This document shows positions 16,783-24,078 of a stretch of DNA of 32,401 bases, piece after piece. Position numbers and translations under genes: made by a program. Each line of letters begins with the position of its first letter. The first letter of the stretch is position 1. The stretch is from Treponema sp. GTDB taxonomy: Bacteria; Spirochaetota; Spirochaetia; Treponematales; Breznakiellaceae. The stretch is taken from NCBI GenBank assembly GCA_031274285.1, contig JAISQJ010000182.1, positions 1 through 32,401 on the forward strand, read 5' to 3'. Under the pieces are notes generated by a model. It saw only the letters and a program-made list of their open reading frames with translations. It had not been told where the DNA came from and searched no databases.

Positions 16783-17842
16783 CGTTGTGGAGCGATCCTT
16801 TGCGGGTAAGCTGTTTATCTCCCTTGGTTCCCTGGCCCTGGCCCTGCTGATCGGCGGTTTGCTCCTCTTTATTTCCGGCTATAACCCCCTGAGCGCCTAC
16901 CTGTCCATGTTTCAAGGGGCCTTTGGCAGCGCCGATCAAATTGCCGACACCCTGGGGATCGCCACTCCGCTTATACTCTGCGGGATCGCCGTGGCCGTTG
17001 CCATGACCGGCGGGGTTATCAATATCGGTTGTGAGGGCCAGTTGTATATCGGCGCCATGACCGCCTCCCTGGCCGGTATTTTTGTCCCTTCCCTGCCGCC
17101 GTTTTTGATGATCCCCCTATGCCTGGGGGCCGGTATGCTGGGGGGCGGCCTGTGGGCGGGACTGGCGGGCTACCTGAAAAATAAGACCCAGGCTAACGAG
17201 GTGGTCCTTACCATCATGTTGAATTACATTGCTATTTTTTTGACCGACTATATCGTCACCTGGTGGGTCAAGGCTCCGGGAATGGTAGTAAAAACCCCCA
17301 ATGTTAACGAAGCCGCCATGCTGCCCGCCCTGTATCCCCACAGCCGCTTTACCCTTGGTTTTCTCGCGGCCTTGGCGGCAGTGCTGCTGATCCATCTGCT
17401 GTTAAAATACAGCCCCTTTGGTTTTGAGGTACGGGCCATGGGAAGTAACCTAAACGCGGCGCGCACCGCGGGGATAGACATCGGTCGGCGGTTTTTGGCG
17501 GTCATGATTATTTCCGGCGCGCTGGCGGGCCTTGCGGGGGCGGTGGAAATTCTGGGGGTGCATAAATACTTTATTAAGGGGTTTTCCCCCGGATACGGTT
17601 ATGACGGCCTTGCCATTGCCGTATTGGGGCAGAATAATCCCGCCGGTGTTTTTGCCGCTGCCATCCTGTACGGCGCCCTGCGATCCGGGGCTCAGATTAT
17701 GGACCGTACCACCAGGATACCCAAGGATTTTGTGGTGGTCATGCAGGCCCTGGTGATAATTTTTGTGGCGACCCCGGGGATCCTGATCGCCCTCAAGGGT
17801 CTTCCGATTCTGCCAAAGGGAGGGAAAAAACCTCATGGTTAA
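16775..17842 (+). CDS. Nucleoside ABC transporter permease 1 (BPD_transp_2 family, NupP-like)
   Basis: 355-residue inner-membrane protein with about 8-10 hydrophobic helices. Family signatures are GGVINIGCEGQLYIGAM and, later, KGFSPGYGYDGLAIAVLGQN, typical of the larger permease of nucleoside/BMP systems. The ATG lies inside the end of the ATPase gene (8-base overlap) and the stop overlaps the next permease by 8 bases. It would pair with that permease to form the channel. Confidence 0.92.
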   Translation: MGSVVERSFAGKLFISLGSLALALLIGGLLLFISGYNPLSAYLSMFQGAFGSADQIADTLGIATPLILCGIAVAVAMTGGVINIGCEGQLYIGAMTASLAGIFVPSLPPFLMIPLCLGAGMLGGGLWAGLAGYLKNKTQANEVVLTIMLNYIAIFLTDYIVTWWVKAPGMVVKTPNVNEAAMLPALYPHSRFTLGFLAALAAVLLIHLLLKYSPFGFEVRAMGSNLNAARTAGIDIGRRFLAVMIISGALAGLAGAVEILGVHKYFIKGFSPGYGYDGLAIAVLGQNNPAGVFAAAILYGALRSGAQIMDRTTRIPKDFVVVMQALVIIFVATPGILIALKGLPILPKGGKKPHG

Positions 17843-18761
17843 TATGGCCCCCGCCTTTTTTGCCCTTTTTGCCGGCATGGTTCGTATCGCAATCCCCATC
17901 ACCTATGGCGCCCTGGCCTGTACGGTCTGCGAAAAGGGCGGAATTATCAACATAGGCGTGGAAGGGATGATGCTCGCCGGCAGCTTCGGCGGGGTCCTGG
18001 GTTCGTACCTCAGCGGAAACCCCTGGGTGGGGCTTCTTTTTTCAATCCTCTTCGGCATGTTTTTTGCCCTGATCCACGGGGTACTTACCATCCGCTTCCA
18101 CACGGGCCACATCATCAGCGGCCTTGGCATCAACCTTTTGGCCTCGGGGCTTACCACCCTTTGGCTTGCCAGCATCTGGGGCAACTCCGGCAAGTCGGAT
18201 GCGGTTGCTTCTTTGGGGACCGTTAATATTCCCCTGATAGGGGACCTGCCTGTGCTGGGCCGAATGATAAGCGGCTATTCCCCCTTTCTCTATGTACTCC
18301 TCCTCATCTGCCTGCTTTTGTGGATACTTTTTAATAAAACGGTTCTGGGTCTCCGTATCCGGGTAGTGGGGGAGAATCCCTATGTCGCCGATTCCGTGGG
18401 CGTCAGGGTGGCGGGAATTCAGTATTTCTGCGTACTTCTATGCGGAGCCATCGCCGGCATGGGCGGGGCGTATCTTTCCATAGGGGACATCGGTCTTTTT
18501 GCCAGGGATATGGTGGCGGGGCGGGGTTATATTGCCATGGCGGTGACCATCTTCGGCGGATGGACGCCCCTTGGCGCCCTTGGGGGCAGCCTGCTTTTCG
18601 GCCTGGCCCAGGGCCTGCAGTTCAGGATTCAGCATATCGCCCCCTCCCAGCTTATCCAGATGCTGCCCTATATACTGACCATAGTGGTACTGCTCTTGGT
18701 AAAAAACAGGCGGAAGGGTCCGGCCTTCAGCGGCCGGCACTTTGATCGCAGCGAGGAATAG
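17835..18761 (+). CDS. Nucleoside ABC transporter permease 2 (BPD_transp_2 family, NupQ-like)
   Basis: 308-residue inner-membrane permease, the smaller partner. Hallmarks are GGIINIGVEGMMLAGSFG near the N-terminus and GRGYIAMAVTIFGGWTPLGA near the C-terminus. About eight transmembrane helices. The ATG at 17835 overlaps the preceding stop by 8 bases. A polar tail ends HFDRSEE. The V4R-domain gene follows 12 bases downstream with its own good ribosome-binding site. Confidence 0.92.
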   Translation: MVNMAPAFFALFAGMVRIAIPITYGALACTVCEKGGIINIGVEGMMLAGSFGGVLGSYLSGNPWVGLLFSILFGMFFALIHGVLTIRFHTGHIISGLGINLLASGLTTLWLASIWGNSGKSDAVASLGTVNIPLIGDLPVLGRMISGYSPFLYVLLLICLLLWILFNKTVLGLRIRVVGENPYVADSVGVRVAGIQYFCVLLCGAIAGMGGAYLSIGDIGLFARDMVAGRGYIAMAVTIFGGWTPLGALGGSLLFGLAQGLQFRIQHIAPSQLIQMLPYILTIVVLLLVKNRRKGPAFSGRHFDRSEE

Positions 18762-18773
18762 CAGGGGGGATTG

Positions 18774-19364
18774 ATGGAAAAGAAGGGACTGGATGGGGCC
18801 CGGGAAAAGCTAAAGGATATTCGTATCGAAGGTCCTGTGTACGAGGGCATGCGGCAGATCGTCAATGATCATCCTGAACTGGTTAGGCGGATTCTGGATC
18901 ACTACGCCATGCTGGAAAGAGGAGAGTGGATACGGCCAAATCTTCCGAATGAGATGCAGATTCTTTACATGCGGGATCGGCAGACCCTATCCTTTTTACT
19001 TTTCCCGGAAATGCTGGAAATTGGATATCAGGTGGGTCGGCTTATCGGCGAAAAATTTATCGCGCCCTTCCTTACCGGCAGGACTCTCCCGGAAATTATG
19101 CAAAGTAACCTGCATTTCGCGCTGGATCATAACTATGCCCGCCAGGAAATTGTTACAGCGGCGGAAGATTACGCTGTTTACCGGAATTATGAATGTGCCG
19201 ATTGTTATGGCCTTCCCAACATAGGGCTTAATATCTGTTGTTACGAGGCCGGTACCGCGGCGGGTTCCTTTGAGACCCCTCTGGGAAGGCCTGTACAGGT
19301 GCGGGAAACAAAATGCTGCGCCAACGGCAGCGACTTCTGTGAATTCGAAGTAACAGTGCTATAG
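18774..19364 (+). CDS. V4R (4-vinyl reductase) domain protein
   Basis: 196 residues from the ATG at 18774; AGGGGGG (18763-18769) is four bases upstream. The C-terminal third matches the V4R small-molecule/metal-binding domain: Cys141-X2-Cys144, Cys155-Cys156, then RETKCCANGSDFCEFEV with Cys181, Cys182 and Cys189. The N-terminal part is helical with no signal peptide or membrane segment. V4R domains occur in BchJ, in XylR/DmpR-type sensors and as stand-alone proteins; a ligand or metal sensor is plausible. As last gene of the nucleoside operon it could sense or process the imported compound, but this is inference. Only 8 bases separate its stop from that of the convergent TolC-like gene. Confidence 0.8.
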   Translation: MEKKGLDGAREKLKDIRIEGPVYEGMRQIVNDHPELVRRILDHYAMLERGEWIRPNLPNEMQILYMRDRQTLSFLLFPEMLEIGYQVGRLIGEKFIAPFLTGRTLPEIMQSNLHFALDHNYARQEIVTAAEDYAVYRNYECADCYGLPNIGLNICCYEAGTAAGSFETPLGRPVQVRETKCCANGSDFCEFEVTVL

Positions 19365-19372
19365 GGAGAGCC

Positions 19373-20713
19373 TCACTCCAGAAGCAGGGCCAGGACTTCG
19401 CCATCGTCAAAGGCTCCCAGGGTTTTTATGGCGGAAAGGCTGCGGAGAAAGGAGAATTCCGCCTTGGTTTTTGCCGTTTCGCCGGACAGGGACCGGGCCG
19501 CGGCGTCCAGGAACGAGGCCATGGAGGTTCCCGAAAGGCGGAAGAGTTCCTGTTGCTGCTCCAGGAGCAGGGCCGAGTATTCGGCCTGCCGACGGCTTGC
19601 CATAAGGGCCCGGCTGTTTCCGGCCAGGGTAAAGAGGGCGGACTGCAGTTCAATATCAAAGGCCGCCAGGGCATCTTCGTAATCGATGCGGGAGCTTTCC
19701 AGGGTGTTTTTCTGCCGCCTCAGGGCATTCTCCAGGACCCAATAATCCAATGGAATGGTTCCCCCCAGGGTGACGGAAGCGCCGTAGCTCAAGGGATCGC
19801 TGGAGGACCTGCCGGTAAAATTGTAGCCCAGGTCAAAGGACAGGGAGAGATCCAGACTGGGCAGAAAGGCGCTCCGCGAAAGGGCATAGGTATTTTCCGC
19901 CCGCCTAAGGGTTATGTAGGCGGAGCGCAGGGAAGGGCTGCGGGAAGCAAGGTTCTCCCTTATTTTTTCGCAGCGGCTTACAATTTCTTCCATGGTCCAT
20001 TGGGAGATCCTGTTGAGCAGTTCCTCGTAATTTTCAAAATCGACGGGGCTCAGATCGCCGGTATCGCTGAGGCCGGTAAGCTGTTCAAGCCTTCGCCGTG
20101 CCAGGGCAAGGCCGGTTAGGGCGGCGGCATGGGAACTGTCGGCCGCGGATTTATCCGCCAGGGCGAGAAAATAATCGCTGGGGGAAAGGATGCCCCCGGC
20201 CCGCCGTATTTCCGCGGTTTCCAGGGCCAGGGAACTGAGTTCCACCTGCAGTTCCGCGGTCTTTACCGCGGCTTCGGCTTCCAGGCAGGCAAAATACCGG
20301 CTGTCGGCGTCTTCGATAAGGGCGAGGAATTTGGCCTGGGTATCCGCATCCAGGGATGAATCGTCCAGGGCCAGGTTTGACCTTTCGGTCCGGGATTTTC
20401 CGCCGTCAAAAATACTGACACGTTCCGAGATTGAAAACCGGGCCGCAGCGTTCAGTTTATCCAGGCTCTGGCCCTGGCCGGCGGGGCTCTCCAGCACGGG
20501 GTAGGAGGCGGAGACCGAGGCGCTGAGGGAGGGGAGGTATTTAAAAAAAACGGCCATCCTGGCCAGGGCTTGGTTCTGTTTTGACAGATCGAGTTTTCTT
20601 AAGACCGGGGAGGACCGCACGGCGGCCCGGCGCGCGTCTTCCAAATTTAAGGCCGGTAAATTTACGGCGCCCAGGCACATCAACAATAGTGTTACTATTT
20701 TTTTATTATTCAT
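19373..20713 (-). CDS. TolC-like outer membrane efflux protein
   Basis: 446 residues from the ATG at 20713 (MNNKKIVTLLLM...). That start gives a clean signal peptide and overlaps the upstream permease stop by 8 bases; the frame is open further upstream but would run into that gene. The protein has two OEP repeats with long amphipathic helices rich in Ala, Leu, Ser and Arg, e.g. LEDARRAAVRSSPVLRKL near the N-terminus and LRSAYITLRRAENTYALSRS in the second repeat. It would form the trimeric outer-membrane duct for the MacAB-like pump encoded just upstream. Last gene of that operon. Confidence 0.88.
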   Translation of the reverse strand: MNNKKIVTLLLMCLGAVNLPALNLEDARRAAVRSSPVLRKLDLSKQNQALARMAVFFKYLPSLSASVSASYPVLESPAGQGQSLDKLNAAARFSISERVSIFDGGKSRTERSNLALDDSSLDADTQAKFLALIEDADSRYFACLEAEAAVKTAELQVELSSLALETAEIRRAGGILSPSDYFLALADKSAADSSHAAALTGLALARRRLEQLTGLSDTGDLSPVDFENYEELLNRISQWTMEEIVSRCEKIRENLASRSPSLRSAYITLRRAENTYALSRSAFLPSLDLSLSFDLGYNFTGRSSSDPLSYGASVTLGGTIPLDYWVLENALRRQKNTLESSRIDYEDALAAFDIELQSALFTLAGNSRALMASRRQAEYSALLLEQQQELFRLSGTSMASFLDAAARSLSGETAKTKAEFSFLRSLSAIKTLGAFDDGEVLALLLE

Positions 20714-21929
20714 AGCGCAGCGCCTCAATGGGATACAGGCGGGCCGCCTTCTTTGCCGGATAGAAGCCAAAGACGATTCCCACAATGAGGGAAAATCCCG
20801 CGGCCGCCAGGACGATAAAGAACGAGATACTGGTGGGAATGGCAAAGATTCTAAGCACCCTGCAGGCGATGTATGAAAGGGCGACCCCCAGGAGTCCGCC
20901 GCAGATACTCAGGATACAAGCCTCCGCGAGGAACTGGAACAGGATATCCCGCTTCCGTGCCCCCACCGCCATGCGTATGCCGATCTCCCTGGTACGCTCG
21001 GTCACCGAAACAAGCATAATGTTCATGATACCGATTCCCCCCACCAAAAGGGATACCCCCGCAATGGCGGCCAGGAGAATCGTCAGGTTGCGGGACGTTT
21101 CCCCGGCCATTTCTATCAGGCTGCTGCTGTTCATGACGCTAAAGTCCGCCGAGGCATAATCGGGAAGCTGGTGGGATTCCCGCATGATAGCCTCTATTTC
21201 CCGCTGCGCCGCATCCATGTAGGACTGGTCCACCACACTCAGCACGATGGACGATAGATTCGCCGAAGGGGCAAGGCGGGTAAGGAAGGTCCTGTAGGGG
21301 ATCAGCACCACCTCGTCCACATTAGCCATGGCCCAGGCGCTGCCGTACTCCTCCAGAACCCCCACGACGATCCACGCGGCCTTACCGATGCGCATGGTCT
21401 GACCCAGGGCTTCCCCGGCGCCGCCGAAAAGGGATTCCGCGGCGGCGGCCCCCAGCACCGCCACCCGCTGGCGCTCGGCGTTCTCCTCCTCCCCGAACAT
21501 GGCGCCCCCGGCGATTTTCCAGTTTCGGATCCCGAGGTAGGCCTCCTCTACCCCCATGACCTGCAGGGAAGAGCTGCCCTCCGGCCCGGTGCAGGTAAAG
21601 CTTCGCTGTACCAGGGCGGAAACCAGGGCCGCGTAGGAATTCTCCGATACAATCTTATCCCGGTCCTTAACTGTGATCCTGCGGGGCCGGGGGACGCCGG
21701 TGATAATTTCCCCGCTTCTATAAATCATCCGCTGCGGCATGATCTCCAGCAGATTCGTTCCCATGGAGGAAATGCGGGACTCAATTTCGTCCTGGGCCCC
21801 CTGCCCGATGGCGGTCATAACCACCACCGAGGCCACCCCGATGATGATCCCTAAGGAGGTTAAGAGGCTGCGCATCTTGTTCCGTAGAATCGAACGGAAA
21901 CAGTTCTGCAGCAGGTAGAGGGGTTTCAC
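20706..21929 (-). CDS. MacB-like ABC transporter permease (FtsX family)
   Basis: 407 residues. It has an N-terminal transmembrane helix (SLLTSLGIIIGVASVVVMTA), a large periplasmic MacB_PCD domain (about 45-270) and three C-terminal helices including VGGIGIMNIMLVSVTERTRE, the MacB hallmark before the EIGIRMAVGA loop. In E. coli MacB this part is fused to its ATPase; here it is separate. The start is GTG with GGAGG close upstream, overlapping the ATPase stop (GTGA). It probably couples ATP hydrolysis to export of a periplasmic substrate through the adaptor and TolC-like duct; the substrate is unknown. Confidence 0.92.
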   Translation of the reverse strand: MKPLYLLQNCFRSILRNKMRSLLTSLGIIIGVASVVVMTAIGQGAQDEIESRISSMGTNLLEIMPQRMIYRSGEIITGVPRPRRITVKDRDKIVSENSYAALVSALVQRSFTCTGPEGSSSLQVMGVEEAYLGIRNWKIAGGAMFGEEENAERQRVAVLGAAAAESLFGGAGEALGQTMRIGKAAWIVVGVLEEYGSAWAMANVDEVVLIPYRTFLTRLAPSANLSSIVLSVVDQSYMDAAQREIEAIMRESHQLPDYASADFSVMNSSSLIEMAGETSRNLTILLAAIAGVSLLVGGIGIMNIMLVSVTERTREIGIRMAVGARKRDILFQFLAEACILSICGGLLGVALSYIACRVLRIFAIPTSISFFIVLAAAGFSLIVGIVFGFYPAKKAARLYPIEALRYE

Positions 21930-22678
21930 GGTTCCTCCGTTTCGCCAAGAAGAGTCTTGGTGTCCTCGACGATGAGGCCGTCCCTAAGGGTGATGATCCG
22001 CTTTGCCCGCTCCCCCACCTCCCTTTCGTGGGTTACCAGCAGGATGGTTTTTCCGGCCCGGTTGAGACCGCGGAACAGTTCCATGATCTCCACCGTCATG
22101 GCGCTGTCCAGATTGCCGGTTGGTTCGTCGGCCAGGATAAAGGCGGGGTCTGTAACCAGGGCCCTGGCAATGGCCACCCGCTGCTGCTGGCCGCCGGAAA
22201 GCTGGTTGGGCTTGTGGAAGGCCCGGTCCCCCAGGCCCACCGCGGCCAGGGCGGCATCCGCCCGGTCCCGCATTTCCCTGCGCTTCCCCCGCCGCCGGTA
22301 GAGGAGCGGCAGTTCCACGTTTTCTATGGCGCTGGTCCGGGGCAGCAGGTTGAAGGACTGGAACACAAAGCCGATTTTGCGGTTCCGAATCTCCGCGAAC
22401 GCATCGGCCTTTGAGGTGGTGGTCTCCAGCCCGTCCAGGATGTAGCTCCCCGAACTGGGGGCATCCAGGCAGCCGATGATGTTCATCAGGGTTGACTTGC
22501 CCGATCCCGAGGGACCCATGATGGCGATGAATTCCCCCTGATCCACGTTCAGATCCACCCCCCGCAGGGCGTTCACGGCGGTGTTTTCTTCCCGGCCTCC
22601 ACTCCCGGCCCTGTCCCCCGTCCGGTAGCGCCGGGTTATCCCCGACAGCATGATCACGGGGCGGCCTTCTGCCGTCAT
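21926..22678 (-). CDS. MacB/LolD-type ABC transporter ATP-binding protein
   Basis: 250 residues. Walker A GPSGSGKS (55-62), Q-loop VFQSFNLLP, signature LSGGQQQR, Walker B FILADEPTGNLD and switch histidine in LVTHE are all intact; DEPTGNLD marks the LolD/MacB/FtsE group. Residues 20-33 (TGDRAGSGGREENT) form a small extra loop between the first strands. The ATG overlaps the adaptor stop (ATGA), and its own stop overlaps the permease GTG, so the three pump genes are tightly coupled. Confidence 0.94.
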   Translation of the reverse strand: MTAEGRPVIMLSGITRRYRTGDRAGSGGREENTAVNALRGVDLNVDQGEFIAIMGPSGSGKSTLMNIIGCLDAPSSGSYILDGLETTTSKADAFAEIRNRKIGFVFQSFNLLPRTSAIENVELPLLYRRRGKRREMRDRADAALAAVGLGDRAFHKPNQLSGGQQQRVAIARALVTDPAFILADEPTGNLDSAMTVEIMELFRGLNRAGKTILLVTHEREVGERAKRIITLRDGLIVEDTKTLLGETEEP

Positions 22679-24033
22679 TTGACCCTTTCGCGGACGATGA
22701 ACTGGGTGGAGGCGATGATTTCCCCGGTCAAGTCCGGGGAGGAGACCTCGGTCACCGAACCGTTGCTTATGCCCGGCAGGGTCATGATACAGTCAAATTT
22801 GCCCTCCCCGGTTTTGAACCACAGGGGTTTAAGCTGGGACCCCTGGGGAGGGGACGCCCCGGGACGCATGGCCCCCGGAGGACCTCCGGGACCTCCCGGT
22901 CCCGTCAGGATGCCTCCGGGGCCGCCGATCCGCCCGGCGCCTCCCGTGCGCTGGCCGGCGCCCTGGCTCCTGCCCTGGCCGGCGCCTTGGGCCCCTGAGC
23001 GCTGGCCGGCGCCCTGGGCCTCCGCGCCCCCGGCGCCGCCCTGGGCTTCCGGCGCCGGGGGAAGCCCCATCCTTTCCAGGGCGGCCCCCCGCTTGGCCGC
23101 GACGATCTCCTCAGCCTGGGCGGCCGAAAGGGAGGAAGGGATGTAGCGCAGCGCGGCGTTGGAGATCAGCAGCACGTTCTCCCTGGAGTCTTCGATGAAC
23201 TCCACATTGCAGGTCATCCCCGGCAGCAGGGACAGGTCCGCGTTATCAACGGCCACAATAACGTTGTAGGAGACCACTCCGTCCTGGGTGGACGGGGAGA
23301 GCCGCTTGCTGGTAACCGCGCCGCCAAAGTTCCGCCCCGGCAGGGCCTCCAGGGTAAAGCGGACCTCCTGCCCCTCCCGAATGGAACCGATGTCCAGTTC
23401 CCCCACCCAGGATTCTATCTGCATTTCCCGCAGGTTTTCCGCAATGACAAAGATCGCTGTGGAATTGGCGGAAGCCCCCTCCACCACGGTCTCCCCCTCA
23501 CTGATACTGCGGGTCAGCACCGTGCCGTCTATCGGGGAAGTAATAAAGGCGTATTGGTTGATCTCTGTTTCGGCCACCTTGAGATTGGCCTCCGCAATGG
23601 CCAGATCCGCGGCCTGGGATTCCAATTGATTCCTGTTTTGCCGCAATTCGTACTGGCTTATTAAATTCCGCTCCGCCAGCTTCTCCTGGTTTTGGTAATT
23701 TATTTCCTGGAGTTCATAGGCGGAGCGGGCCTTCTTTACCTGGGCCAAAAGCTGGTCCCGCTGGAGGCGGCGGGTTTCGGTGTTGAGGATCGCCAGCACA
23801 TCCCCCTTTTTTACTTCATCGTTGTAATCCACCAGCACCTGCTCCACCTTCCCGGAAATTTGGGAAAGGACATTCACCGTGGCGATTGGTTTAAGGGTGC
23901 CCGAGGAGGAAACCGTTTTCATGATGGAACCCCTTCGCAGGGCCTGGGTTTCGTAATCGGCGCCTGCGCCGCCCCTGGCCGCGCAGGAACACAGCAGTAT
24001 TACTAAAGTTAGGGAAATTCCGCCTTTAACCAT
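22675..24033 (-). CDS. MacA-like periplasmic adaptor (membrane fusion protein) with Gly/Ala/Pro-rich insert
   Basis: 452 residues, longer than typical MacA proteins. The N-terminus is a signal sequence ending LLCSC, a plausible spirochaetal lipobox, so it may be lipid-anchored. It has a lipoyl-like half (QISGKVEQVLVDYNDEVKKG), a coiled-coil hairpin (about 88-155), the second lipoyl half (YAFITSPIDGTVLTRSISEG) and a beta-barrel domain. Residues 326-400 are an unusual Gly/Ala/Gln/Pro-rich run inserted between the beta-barrel and the C-terminal membrane-proximal region. It would bridge the MacB-like permease to the TolC-like duct. It starts 45 bases after the recG stop, with no clear ribosome-binding site or terminator in the gap. 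Confidence 0.9.
   Translation of the reverse strand: MVKGGISLTLVILLCSCAARGGAGADYETQALRRGSIMKTVSSSGTLKPIATVNVLSQISGKVEQVLVDYNDEVKKGDVLAILNTETRRLQRDQLLAQVKKARSAYELQEINYQNQEKLAERNLISQYELRQNRNQLESQAADLAIAEANLKVAETEINQYAFITSPIDGTVLTRSISEGETVVEGASANSTAIFVIAENLREMQIESWVGELDIGSIREGQEVRFTLEALPGRNFGGAVTSKRLSPSTQDGVVSYNVIVAVDNADLSLLPGMTCNVEFIEDSRENVLLISNAALRYIPSSLSAAQAEEIVAAKRGAALERMGLPPAPEAQGGAGGAEAQGAGQRSGAQGAGQGRSQGAGQRTGGAGRIGGPGGILTGPGGPGGPPGAMRPGASPPQGSQLKPLWFKTGEGKFDCIMTLPGISNGSVTEVSSPDLTGEIIASTQFIVRERVK
22834..23058 (-). repeat. Low-complexity Gly/Ala/Pro repeat region in the MacA-like gene
   Basis: About 75 codons encode near-repeats such as GAGQRSGAQ, GAGQGRSQ and GAGQRTGGA, followed by GPGGPGGPPG-like triplets. 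At DNA level the string GCTGGCCGGCGCC recurs on the plus strand. The reading frame is maintained and conserved domains resume on both sides. Confidence 0.8.
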
Positions 24034-24078
24034 TATGGTAGTAAAACAAGCTCCCCGCCGGGTAAGTTACCGCCCGCC

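Noticed and set aside
20714-20845. 44-codon N-terminal extension of the TolC-like protein
   Set aside because: It lies inside the upstream permease gene and would bury the clear signal peptide starting at 20713.
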